NCBI RefSeq assembly: GCF_020595055.1 | Contig: NZ_JAJDOO010000036.1 | Span: 1-45,013 of the forward strand | Direction of reading: 5' to 3' | Origin: Desulfosporosinus shakirovi | Lineage (GTDB): Bacteria > Bacillota > Desulfitobacteriia > Desulfitobacteriales > Desulfitobacteriaceae | Length of the DNA stretch: 45,013 nucleotides | The notes under the pieces: model-generated | Databases searched by the model: none | Seen by the model: only the letters and a program-made list of their open reading frames with translations | What the model was told of the DNA's origin: nothing | Part shown: in pieces, positions 1 through 7,303 of the stretch | Position numbering within the stretch: position 1 is the stretch's first letter | Layout of the letters: every line of letters begins with the position of its first letter | Program-made: the position numbers and the translations under genes

Positions 1-4
1 ACAC

Positions 5-229
5 TTATTCTTCGGTGAGAATATGACTGCTGTTGCGGCGTATCTCGACAATGGGATATTCCAGTAAACTGAAAAGTGCTGTGGCAACGGCGTAAACCTC
101 TTCTAAAGCAGCGCTTTCTTTTACTTTTGCCAGGGATTTCTGGCGGATAAGAGGCTGGCCCTCGGCATTCAATCCGGTCTGATAGCGCACCACCATAGCC
201 GTTTCAGCGTGTGTTGACTTGATAGACAT
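5..229 (-). CDS. DUF1659 family small protein
   Basis: This 74-residue protein reads from MSIKSTHAETAM to a C-terminal HILTEE. The layout (a polar N-terminus, a VVRYQTG core, a RQKSLAKVK stretch, a VATALFSLLEYPIVEIRR segment) matches the DUF1659 family of small Firmicute proteins, whose function is unknown. The open frame continues upstream for 51 residues. I chose the inner ATG because an AAAGGAG ribosome binding site lies 7 nt before it and because the family length is about 70-75 residues. The family often sits beside another small protein gene (DUF2922), which would lie left of the window edge and cannot be seen. Confidence 0.8.
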   Translation of the reverse strand: MSIKSTHAETAMVVRYQTGLNAEGQPLIRQKSLAKVKESAALEEVYAVATALFSLLEYPIVEIRRNSSHILTEE

Positions 230-406
230 TATTTTCTCCTTTCCCCATCTCTGCTTGGCAATCGTCTCTTCCAGCGGCGGCAAACGCTTATGAGTAAAAG
301 CTAGTCCATGTTTCATCATATGAACTGGTTGGAAAAGAGTGACAAACCCAAAACCCAAAAAAAGGTGCCGATTTCTCAACACCTAAACTATCCGAGATTC
401 CCATCT

Positions 407-1132
407 CTATAAAAACATATCAGCCAATGTTACCTTCAGACCCTTGAAATATGCTGATTCAACATATTCATAGGCATCTTTTTGAAAGGCGATGCTGTCG
501 GTTATTTCATTTTTATCAAGCATATAAATATATACCAGATTATTTTTGGGATCAACCATCCAGTATTCCTTAATACCGCATTGCTTGTAAAGCTCCAACT
601 TCTTGAGCGTATCCTTACTTCTGGTAGAGGGTGAAAGGACTTCAACCACCAGGGTTGGAACTCCTTTGTACTTACCATTTTTGCCTATTTTGTCCCTGTC
701 GCAGATAACGATGATATCCGGTTGAACAACACAAATGTTGTCCTCTGCCTTAAAAAGGGTAATATCAAAAGGCGAAGTGAGGGGGATACAACTTTTATTC
801 TTAAACCAGTTATAAAAGGTGCCATGAATTTCGTTTACAGCATATTGGTGCTCGTAAGAGGGCGATGAGAGATTATATATGACGCCGTCAATCAGCTCAA
901 ACCGCAGCTCGGAAGCTTCCACGAGCTCCAGAAACTCCTCATAAGTCACCTTTCCCTCACGAGTTTGATATTCTGCAGCACCTTCAACCACGAAGCTTTT
1001 ATTCGGGTCATCGCATGACAGTATTCTGGCAATATCCCTTCCATTTTTGGTCACAATTATTTCTTCGTTGACCTCCACAAATTTTAAGTATTTGCCAAAA
1101 TTATTCTGTACTTCCGTCGAAGGAACTCTCAA
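407..1132 (-). CDS. Phd/YefM-like antitoxin domain fused to Uma2-family nuclease
   Basis: The protein has 241 residues. Residues 1-45 resemble a Phd/YefM antitoxin DNA-binding domain (MRVPSTEVQNNFGKYL, then EEIIVTKNGRDIARI). Residues 60-235 form a Uma2 (DUF820) PD-(D/E)XK domain, with VQPDIIVICD near 136-145, VVEVLSPST at 162-170 and a following lysine-rich helix. Uma2 proteins are predicted restriction-endonuclease-like enzymes of mostly unknown role. The start is TTG, supported by GGAGGG 6-7 nt upstream; no ATG fits. The fusion puts a DNA-binding autoregulator and an effector on one chain, and the upstream region holds three phased palindromes that could be its operators. A stand-alone Uma2 paralogue lies at 2783 and a remnant of the 3' end at 3535. 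Family call is secure; the toxin-antitoxin role is inference. Confidence 0.85.
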   Translation of the reverse strand: MRVPSTEVQNNFGKYLKFVEVNEEIIVTKNGRDIARILSCDDPNKSFVVEGAAEYQTREGKVTYEEFLELVEASELRFELIDGVIYNLSSPSYEHQYAVNEIHGTFYNWFKNKSCIPLTSPFDITLFKAEDNICVVQPDIIVICDRDKIGKNGKYKGVPTLVVEVLSPSTRSKDTLKKLELYKQCGIKEYWMVDPKNNLVYIYMLDKNEITDSIAFQKDAYEYVESAYFKGLKVTLADMFL

Positions 1133-1147
1133 AATAATCCCTCCATT

Positions 1148-1215
1148 TTAGCTATATATATTCCATTATGCATATATTTAGCTAATCAGTCAACAATTAT
1201 CTCAAAGTTAGCTAA
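1148..1215 (-). promoter_or_regulatory. Promoter and three phased TTAGCTAA boxes
   Basis: Three copies of the self-palindromic octamer TTAGCTAA begin at 1148 (last base T), 1178 and 1208, exactly 30 bp apart, about three helical turns. They overlap a minus-strand promoter, TTGACT, 17 nt, CATAAT, that leads into the Phd-Uma2 gene. Regular spacing on one DNA face fits cooperative binding by the Phd domain encoded just downstream. Boxes and promoter are seen; the binding protein is inferred. Confidence 0.6.
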
Positions 1216-1253
1216 TAATCGCAGCACAACCAAGCATTAAAAGTCCCTCTTTT

Positions 1254-1709
1254 TTACATTGAGTGATGACGGAATTCATAAGAGCGTAATGCGAAAAAAA
1301 CTCTGGACAGCGAAGATGCGACCATAATACCGGCTGCTATGGCAACTGCAATACTTACCGTATAAGAGCCATATTCGGCGAAATCTCCAAACCTACCATT
1401 GATCGCATAGCTCATTGTGTAGTATAAGGCCCGACCAGGAACCAGTGGAATTATAGCAGCTGTTAAAAAAGTAGTAGCTGGCGTTTTCTCGATGCGGGCG
1501 CAGATCTCCGAGTAAAAGGTTACTATAATGGAGGATATGAAGTACTGCATCATTTCCCCGCTTAGCCAGAGACCACCGAGTAAGTATATCACCCATGCTA
1601 ACATACCACCGAAAGCAGCATACCCTATTTTCCTTCCTTTAATATTGAACAGAATCGAAAAACCAAGTGAACCCATAAAAGCTGTAATGATTTGATATGT
1701 ATGAATCAT
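1254..1709 (-). CDS. Threonine/serine exporter family, ThrE C-terminal half (DUF3815, YjjB-like)
   Basis: This 151-residue membrane protein has four to five hydrophobic segments and matches the short partner of split ThrE-type exporters (YjjB/DUF3815 half, about 150 residues). In one-gene homologues the same domain follows the DUF1212 domain. Its ATG overlaps the stop of the upstream gene as ATGA, so the two are translationally coupled and probably form one transporter in the cytoplasmic membrane. Proposed substrates, by family, are threonine, serine or small dicarboxylates such as succinate; the sequence does not decide between them. Confidence 0.85.
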   Translation of the reverse strand: MIHTYQIITAFMGSLGFSILFNIKGRKIGYAAFGGMLAWVIYLLGGLWLSGEMMQYFISSIIVTFYSEICARIEKTPATTFLTAAIIPLVPGRALYYTMSYAINGRFGDFAEYGSYTVSIAVAIAAGIMVASSLSRVFFALRSYEFRHHSM

Positions 1710-2467
1710 TTAACCATGCCTCCAACAAAAACTGATACCAAACCGAATCCAAAAGAGATGGACAAAGCTATAAGAATAGCTTCAGAAAGGCGCAGTAGTC
1801 CTGCTATCGTATCTCCGCTTATAATATCCCTTATTGAGTTTGTGAGAGCCAATCCAGGTATCAGCAGCATGATATTTCCGATTGCAATCTTATCGAAGCT
1901 ATGACCTATCCCGATTCTAACTAGCAGAAACACCAGAATGCCTACAACGAAGGAGCACAGTATATTTACAAAAAAAACATTCTTATCAACTCTTTGGATA
2001 AAAGTGATCGCAAATTTCAATATCATACCGATAGCCGCAGAAACAGCTACATCATTCAAGTCGCCTCCATAGAAAATCGTGAAGGATCCAGCAATCATAC
2101 CATAGACTAAATATTGGACAACCCAATCATATAGGCGTGTAATACCGATTTGTTCTATTTCATTTCTAATATATTCTGCCTCGGGTGTGTGTTTACAAAC
2201 GTAGTAGGAAAGATTATTAAGCCCATCTAACTTATCAAAATCCGTTGAGTATTTTAAGATCCTCCTGGTTTGAGTGAGGGTATTTCCGCTTTTCAACTGA
2301 ATAGATACGACGATGCTAGACGTGATAGTAAATACATCCACCCGCCTTGCATCATATGCTTTGCAGATACGACTGATGGAGTCCTCCACGCGATTTACTT
2401 CAGCACCGCTGACAAGCATTTGCTCTCCAATATCCAGTATGTAACTTAGTAATTCTTTTGTAAGCAT
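1706..2467 (-). CDS. Threonine/serine exporter family, ThrE N-terminal half (DUF1212, YjjP-like)
   Basis: The 253-residue protein starts with a soluble domain (residues 1-115, including the conserved ILDIGEQMLVSGAEVNRVE pattern and VFTITSSIVVSI) and continues with about five membrane segments. This is the DUF1212/YjjP half of a split ThrE-type exporter. It forms a two-gene operon with the DUF3815 half, with a 4-nt ATGA overlap. No regulatory gene is adjacent. Length and motif order are normal for the family, so the pair looks intact. Confidence 0.87.
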   Translation of the reverse strand: MLTKELLSYILDIGEQMLVSGAEVNRVEDSISRICKAYDARRVDVFTITSSIVVSIQLKSGNTLTQTRRILKYSTDFDKLDGLNNLSYYVCKHTPEAEYIRNEIEQIGITRLYDWVVQYLVYGMIAGSFTIFYGGDLNDVAVSAAIGMILKFAITFIQRVDKNVFFVNILCSFVVGILVFLLVRIGIGHSFDKIAIGNIMLLIPGLALTNSIRDIISGDTIAGLLRLSEAILIALSISFGFGLVSVFVGGMVK

Positions 2468-2782
2468 ATCATTTAAGGCCCTTCCTCATAAGGTGCTTAA
2501 TAATTTGAGTTAAGTATAAAATAATACCTTCTTAAATTCTATTGTTTAATTCTAACTTGTTTGCATCATTATGTCTGCTCTTTTCTTCGATTAGAAGGAT
2601 GATAATGAATGATTTTCATAAGGCGCAATTAGAATACTTCTACATACCCTTGTGTTGCATGGACCCGAATTTTGGCGCTTGCCGCTAGGTAACCTCTATG
2701 TTATGATTAATTAAGGGAAAATGTGGAACTTGACAGAATAGAAATAGAACTCTTTAATCTACTTCTTAGGAGATGATCCTTG
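2468..2782. other. Intergenic region with a PEP-synthase/rifampin-phosphotransferase 3' remnant and a promoter
   Basis: On the minus strand 2632-2690 reads KIRVHATQGYVEVF followed by a stop. This is the C-terminal signature of rifampin phosphotransferase/PEP synthase-like proteins and is closely related to the remnant at 38485. No other part of that gene is left here. On the plus strand TTGACA (2730-2735), a 17-nt spacer and TTTAAT (2753-2758) form a good promoter for the Uma2 gene at 2783. I see nothing else in this stretch. Confidence 0.6.
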
Positions 2783-3367
2783 ATGAGCCGACCTAAACAG
2801 AATCTTGACCGTAAATTCACTTATAAAGACTATCTAACTTGGTCGGAAAAAGAACAGTGGGAACTCCTTAACGGAATTCCTTATAATATGACTCCCTCTC
2901 CATCGACACAACACCAGAAAATTGTTACTACGCTCATAGCTCAATTTTACAACGCCCTTAAAGACAGTCCTTGCCAAGTTTTTGGTGCCCCCTTTGATGT
3001 AAGATTGCCAGAACAGGAAAAAAACAGTGACGATATCTTCACTGTTGTACAACCTGATCTAGCTATTATCTGTGATCGAAATAGGCTGGATAATCATGGA
3101 TGTGTTGGTGGCCCTGATCTCGTTATTGAGGTAACATCTCCATCAACTCTACGTAAAGACATTAAGGATAAGTTTTATCTCTATGAAAAAGCGGGGGTCA
3201 ATCAATATTGGATAATCTACCCCGAACAAAAAACTGTCGTAGTTTTTAAATTGGATAAAGAAGGAAAATTCGGTCGCCCCGACATCTATTGCGAAACTGA
3301 TATAATACAATTTGAGATATCTGGGTCAATACGTATAGATTTATCAGAGGCATTTAAAGAGTATTGA
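2783..3367 (+). CDS. Uma2-family (DUF820) predicted PD-(D/E)XK nuclease
   Basis: A 194-residue Uma2 protein without an antitoxin-like domain. It starts with a Y-x-D-Y-L-T-W-S-E-K helix and an E-L-L-NGIPYNM strand. The core has VVQPDLAIICDR, then PDLVIEVTSPST, and a lysine-containing helix before INQYWIIYP-like residues, as expected for the nuclease fold. A TTG at 2780 directly precedes the ATG at 2783. AGGAG at 2768-2772 could serve either; I prefer ATG. The plus orientation is rare locally and the gene has its own promoter. Function in the cell is unknown; Uma2 genes are often present in many copies in cyanobacteria and some Firmicutes. Confidence 0.85.
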   Translation: MSRPKQNLDRKFTYKDYLTWSEKEQWELLNGIPYNMTPSPSTQHQKIVTTLIAQFYNALKDSPCQVFGAPFDVRLPEQEKNSDDIFTVVQPDLAIICDRNRLDNHGCVGGPDLVIEVTSPSTLRKDIKDKFYLYEKAGVNQYWIIYPEQKTVVVFKLDKEGKFGRPDIYCETDIIQFEISGSIRIDLSEAFKEY

Positions 3368-3534
3368 CAAGGTTATCCCCACCCACCTGACGTTGAATTT
3401 TCCCATCCTCCAAATTTAGTTACAATGACTTATTGTTTGATAATAAAGCAGTATTATATTATAAATATCCCTCCCTGACAATAGTTAAAGCCCAGAGTAC
3501 TTATCCATAGTCAAGTCGGGATATTTCAGACATC

Positions 3535-3630
3535 AACTATCCGATATATTCCCATCTCTATATAATTGTATTAGCCAATGCTACCTTAAGGCCCTTGAAA
3601 TATGTTGGATTCAACATATTTCAAGGGCCT
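3535..3630 (-). pseudogene. Remnant of a Uma2 gene 3' end that now forms a 19-bp hairpin
   Basis: Bases 3535-3610 repeat the 3' end and trailer of the Phd-Uma2 gene at about 383-465 (same order: CCCATCTCTATA, then AGCCAATG-TACC, then CCCTTGAAATATG). The end of the copy has turned into a perfect inverted repeat: arms 3589-3607 and 3612-3630 with a GATT loop. The hairpin sits just after the stop of the minus-strand ABC permease gene. It lacks a T-run on either side, so it may stabilise or process mRNA rather than terminate. The rest of the 3368-3635 gap shows no gene. Confidence 0.6.
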
Positions 3631-3635
3631 CGCAT

Positions 3636-4817
3636 CTATCCCGCTATTTCTGTGAACTTTTCTTCTACCTGCCGAAATTCCTTTTTAAGTTGACGATGGA
3701 CTAATCCTATGGCTACCGGCAGAAAGACCGCTGTCATCTTTAGCAGTGTCCAGATGTTAGGTAGAACCTGCTCCAAACTAATTCCCATCAAGGCCAAATC
3801 CCTAACTTCCGAGACGAAATAGGTAAGGGGAAGAACTTTCGAAATCATCTGCACAAAATCAGGCATTGCCTGAAGGGGCCAAGTGAAGCCGGATATCAGG
3901 AAGGAAGGGACCGCAAAAAGCATAGCTAATTGGGTGGCTTCAAGTTCGTTTTTACAAATAATAGATAGCATCACTCCTAAGGACATGATGGTCAGGAGAA
4001 AGACGGAAATCAGCAGCTCAAAGGTCCATATGCTGCCGTGATAGGGCACTTGGAAATAACTAATGCAGAGATAATAGACTAAGTTAGCGCTCAACATATT
4101 AAGCAGAAAGTGGACAGTTAACTTCCCCAAGACTACTTCGATTGCATTATAAGGCCTCAGTTCATTAATCGTTCCAAGGCTCTTTTCTCTTGACAAAGCA
4201 CTTGCTACATAGAGTAAGGCAATCTGCTGTGCCACTGTACCCGCTAAGCCTAGCAGCAAAAAATTCGCATAGTTGAAGGTTGGATTATACCATATTCTAA
4301 GAGCCAATCGCGCGGGCAGGGCGGCTGAGGCTGCCTGGTCCGGAAGCAGGCCGGCTCCGCTCTCCAGGGCCTTGATACTTGCCCCTGCGGAAAAAGTGCC
4401 TACAATTTCATTAGCCGCAGAAAGTACAGCATTACTGAATAATAGGTTCGTTCCATTGACAATCACTAAAACGGTACTGCCTTCCCCGGTTTTTATCTTA
4501 GCATCCAGATCGGCTGGGATAACGATGCCCGCAGTGATTTTACGATTCTCCATCTCGCTGCGTAGTTCAGTCTCACTTGCCACCTGGCCAACAACATCAA
4601 ACTTCTCAGAATCCCGAAACCCCTGGGCGATAGCCCTGCTAGTGGCCGTGTTATTATAATCCAGAACTACAGTCTTGATGTCCTTGACCACATGAGTACT
4701 ATACATCAGACCAAATAGTATCATATATAGCAGCGGTATCATGAATATCACTACCAACATTCGTTTGTTTCGAATAATATACTTGAGTTCACGGAGGGCT
4801 ACTTTTAGAATACCCAT
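3636..4817 (-). CDS. ABC-2 type transporter permease (YhhJ/YbhR-like)
   Basis: This 393-residue membrane protein has an N-terminal transmembrane helix after LKYIIRNKRML, a large extracytoplasmic domain (about residues 40-180), and five further helices in the C-terminal half. This is the ABC2_membrane_3 architecture of drug or antibiotic exporters. It follows an HlyD-type adaptor gene after a 17-nt gap and is the last gene of a TetR-controlled operon. Operons of this kind normally also encode an ATP-binding protein (compare ybhG-ybhF-ybhS-ybhR), but none is present, so an ATPase must come from elsewhere or the system is incomplete. Substrate unknown. Confidence 0.85.
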   Translation of the reverse strand: MGILKVALRELKYIIRNKRMLVVIFMIPLLYMILFGLMYSTHVVKDIKTVVLDYNNTATSRAIAQGFRDSEKFDVVGQVASETELRSEMENRKITAGIVIPADLDAKIKTGEGSTVLVIVNGTNLLFSNAVLSAANEIVGTFSAGASIKALESGAGLLPDQAASAALPARLALRIWYNPTFNYANFLLLGLAGTVAQQIALLYVASALSREKSLGTINELRPYNAIEVVLGKLTVHFLLNMLSANLVYYLCISYFQVPYHGSIWTFELLISVFLLTIMSLGVMLSIICKNELEATQLAMLFAVPSFLISGFTWPLQAMPDFVQMISKVLPLTYFVSEVRDLALMGISLEQVLPNIWTLLKMTAVFLPVAIGLVHRQLKKEFRQVEEKFTEIAG

Positions 4818-4834
4818 TGTTCAGACTCCTCACC

Positions 4835-5872
4835 CTAATTAAATTTTACACTAACCTCCATACCCGGCCTTAAGTCTGGCGAGTTAACCTGAACTTTAAC
4901 ATTATAAGAAACGATATCCTTTTCCCCTCGGTCATTGGTAGCTCGGGTGGTGGCAAATTCTGGTTTGCGGCTAATGTCTATAATTTTCCCACTAAGTTTC
5001 TTATCCTCCTGGCTGGAGATCAAAATGGCAGCTTCCTGCTCTAACTTTAGATCAGTCAACACACTCTCACTTACCTTCACGTTAACCCAATTGTCCAAAT
5101 AATTCGTGACACTCATAAGGGGCAGTCCCTGGGAGACCATTTCCCCTTCTTTTACGTTAAGCGAAGTAACTGTCCCATCACAAGGTGCTTTGATCTGAGC
5201 CTCCGCAAGATTATTTTCGATCTCCTTCAGTTGCCCTTCGGCAGCAGCCTGGGAAGCCTGTGCTCTTTGAATATCTGCAGCATAAACGTCGAGTTGCGCA
5301 CGTGCCGCCTGAGCCATTCCTAAGTCGGCTTCAGCAGCTTCCACCCCTACTAATGACAGCTTATATTTATTTTCCACTCCATCCATATCTTGATCCGAAA
5401 TAACCTTTGCTTTATGTAGATCTAGCATCCGTTGATATGTCTTCAGAGCTAATTCCGCGTCGGTTTTAGCTTTCTCAACTCCAACTTGTGCTTTAGTGAT
5501 GGCAGCAGTGGTTGCGCTGTTTGTAGCGGACATTGCGGCTGTTGCTTTGATAATGTCTCCCTGAGCCACCTTTACCGCAGCCTGTGCTGCTTCTTCCTTT
5601 GCTTTAAGATCACTGTCGTCTATTTGGGCCACTATGTCTCCCGCCCTGACCAGCTGACCTTCTTGGACATTTAACTTGACTACCCGGCCGGGAATTTTGG
5701 TATTAACGCTAACTTCTTGTGCTTCTGCATTTCCAGTGAAATCTGTAGCGGATTGTTGTTGATTAGCAATAGCTACTCCTATCGGAAAATAGGAAGCACA
5801 CCCTGTCAGGGTTGCAGTCAAGATCAACAAACCAATGACTCTTGTTACTTTTTTAATGTCTTGCATGCTCAC
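4835..5872 (-). CDS. HlyD/MFP-family efflux adaptor, lipoprotein
   Basis: The 345-residue protein has a lipoprotein signal (ILTATLTGCAS, Cys near residue 25). A biotinyl-lipoyl-like half follows (TKIPGRVVKLNVQEGQLVRAGD), then a long alanine-rich coiled coil (about 75-225), the second lipoyl half (IKAPCDGTVTSLNVKEGEMV) and a beta-barrel. It would be anchored outside the membrane and work with the ABC permease encoded next. The start is GTG, 7 nt after GGAGG; an ATG two codons later is possible. The gene overlaps the tetR stop by 4 nt, so expression follows the regulator. Confidence 0.87.
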   Translation of the reverse strand: MSMQDIKKVTRVIGLLILTATLTGCASYFPIGVAIANQQQSATDFTGNAEAQEVSVNTKIPGRVVKLNVQEGQLVRAGDIVAQIDDSDLKAKEEAAQAAVKVAQGDIIKATAAMSATNSATTAAITKAQVGVEKAKTDAELALKTYQRMLDLHKAKVISDQDMDGVENKYKLSLVGVEAAEADLGMAQAARAQLDVYAADIQRAQASQAAAEGQLKEIENNLAEAQIKAPCDGTVTSLNVKEGEMVSQGLPLMSVTNYLDNWVNVKVSESVLTDLKLEQEAAILISSQEDKKLSGKIIDISRKPEFATTRATNDRGEKDIVSYNVKVQVNSPDLRPGMEVSVKFN

Positions 5873-6540
5873 ATTTCTTCCTCCCCATAATTTAGTATTC
5901 CATTAAAGATAATGTCTTGGATATGTGTCAAGCGCTCTTCGAGCATAGAAGGCGCCATTATATCCTCCTTCCAGAAGGTCTGAAGCATCTCCCGTCTTGA
6001 AAAATAAACTAGACATAGAGCATTAACACTCACCAGAAGATGACGGATATCAATATTCTTACGTATCAGACCCGCCTGCTGGCCTACCTGCAAAAACTGG
6101 CGAAGCACAGGCTCAGCAGGGTCTATTAGTTGAGGAAGGACTCTGTTGGCATATTTCTCCTGGTTCAAAGCCTCCCAGCTCATTAGACGCACAAACTCAT
6201 CGTGCTCTGCCAAATAATAGAAGTATTCCCGAATGGCCTGCTTAATCACTATTTCAGGGTCGGTTCCAGACTGGATTACTGACGACCCTCTTGTATAGAG
6301 CTTAGTATAATTGTAACGGAGTACTTCCACATATAAGTTTTCTTTGCTCTCGAAGTAGTGGTAGATCATGCGCTTATTAATATGTGCTTCATCAGCAATT
6401 TCATCAACTCTTGAACCTTCCAGTCCTTTTTGGGCAAAAATCGCTGTTCCGGCTAAAAGTATTCGTTGTTTACTTTCCTCCGAACGAGTAAGGTCACCAC
6501 TTTTTTCAGGATTAAGTGGATGTGTCGGGTTACCTTTCAC
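5869..6540 (-). CDS. TetR/AcrR-family transcriptional regulator of the efflux operon
   Basis: The protein has 223 residues. The N-terminal helix-turn-helix is typical (VDEIADEAHINKRMIYHYFESKENLYVEVL, about residues 45-75, with the conserved Y-H-Y-F turn), and a TetR C-terminal ligand domain follows. It is the first gene of tetR-hlyD-permease, so it probably represses its own operon. A perfect palindrome lies directly behind the promoter at 6618-6637. Start is GTG with a weak GGTGA ribosome binding site. The ligand is unknown; by context it would be a toxic compound exported by the pump. Confidence 0.88.
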   Translation of the reverse strand: MKGNPTHPLNPEKSGDLTRSEESKQRILLAGTAIFAQKGLEGSRVDEIADEAHINKRMIYHYFESKENLYVEVLRYNYTKLYTRGSSVIQSGTDPEIVIKQAIREYFYYLAEHDEFVRLMSWEALNQEKYANRVLPQLIDPAEPVLRQFLQVGQQAGLIRKNIDIRHLLVSVNALCLVYFSRREMLQTFWKEDIMAPSMLEERLTHIQDIIFNGILNYGEEEM

Positions 6541-6599
6541 TTTTCATGTCACCACTTTCATTTGCTATAGATTGCTTTCGCTTATTAATTAATGTCCAG

Positions 6600-6671
6600 G
6601 GAAGTAAGTAAGTAAGTAAGTAACTAGTTAGTTACTTTGTTTAATATAGAACTTTTCACTTAGTCTGTCAA
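6600..6671 (-). promoter_or_regulatory. tetR operon promoter with palindromic operator and GTAA tandem repeat
   Basis: On the minus strand TTGACA (6666-6671), a 17-nt spacer and TATATT (6643-6648) make a near-consensus promoter. Immediately downstream is a palindrome with perfect 9-bp arms, AAGTAACTA-GT-TAGTTACTT (6618-6637). A run of about five GTAA repeats (6602-6620) extends one arm and offers extra half-sites. Position over the transcription start fits repression by the TetR protein. Confidence 0.7.
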
Positions 6672-6838
6672 GAGCAACCTTCGTAGATCATCCTCATCAC
6701 ATTTTTACATAGGTGGGTTTAAATCTTCGTTTAGGATTTCAGATCCTTCACTGATCCAAATATTTCTACTTAGACAAATTTCAAATTGCCGTTATTCCCA
6801 TATTATGGATTAGATTAAGATTGAAGGGGGTAAGTTAA

Positions 6839-6961
6839 ATGGCATTTGGTAACATCGATGGAGCCGCTTGCGGTTGTGATCAAGGAAAAGGATTTGGAGC
6901 TGGCATTGCAGCTGTTGTAATAATAATTCTTCTTCTTATCGCATTAGGAATTGTGTTCTAA
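6839..6961 (+). CDS. YjcZ-family sporulation miniprotein, copy A1
   Basis: This 40-residue protein begins MAFGNIDGAACGCDQGKG and continues into a single hydrophobic helix (FGAGIAAVVIIILLLIALGIVF). It resembles the YjcZ/YrxI family of tiny, often spore-associated Firmicute membrane proteins. AGGGGG lies 8 nt before the ATG. A related gene follows after 30 nt. The whole segment, including upstream sequence, is duplicated at 13740-14117, where this gene has lost its ATG. Confidence 0.75.
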   Translation: MAFGNIDGAACGCDQGKGFGAGIAAVVIIILLLIALGIVF

Positions 6962-6991
6962 ATTAATTTAAGTTTGAAAGGTGGAAACATT

Positions 6992-7135
6992 ATGTACGGA
7001 ATGAGTCAAGCATGCTGTCCTCCTCCGGTTGCCCCAGTTGCTGGTTATGGGTATGGCGCAGTCGGTGCCGGAGTCGGTGCCGGAATTATCGCGATTGCTA
7101 TTTTAATTCTTATCGCCTTAGGGGTCATATTCTAA
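6992..7135 (+). CDS. YjcZ-family sporulation miniprotein, copy A2
   Basis: A 47-residue protein: MYGMSQACCPPPVAPVAG, a glycine-rich linker (YGYGAVGAGVGAG), and a C-terminal hydrophobic helix ending ALGVIF. This is the usual YjcZ-type pattern of a Cys-Pro-rich head and one membrane helix at the C-terminus. A GAAAGGTGG ribosome binding site precedes the ATG. It is followed by a small hairpin at 7151-7174 and a 60-bp palindrome. Probably cotranscribed with A1, perhaps during sporulation; no sigma-G or sigma-E promoter was convincingly identified. Confidence 0.75.
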   Translation: MYGMSQACCPPPVAPVAGYGYGAVGAGVGAGIIAIAILILIALGVIF

Positions 7136-7150
7136 AACTCTAGGTTGAAT

Positions 7151-7259
7151 TGGCTGCCATTTAAAAATGGTAGCCTTTAAAATCTTTTTCTTTAATTTAA
7201 AAATTCGACGGGTTTGAGGTGACTAATCTAGATTAGTCACCTCAAACCCGTCGAATTTT
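7151..7259. terminator. Hairpin plus 60-bp perfect palindrome, bidirectional terminator
   Basis: Bases 7151-7174 form a 10-bp stem with one G-U pair after the YjcZ genes. Bases 7200-7259 are a perfect 60-bp palindrome centred on TCTAGA, with stem ends CGAATTTT on either strand. It lies between the plus-strand miniprotein genes and the 3' end of the minus-strand RND gene, so it can end transcripts from both sides. Confidence 0.7.
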
Positions 7260-7303
7260 AATTCCTTCATGAACGAACTAATACGTCCGGTATATTTTTC
7301 AAC

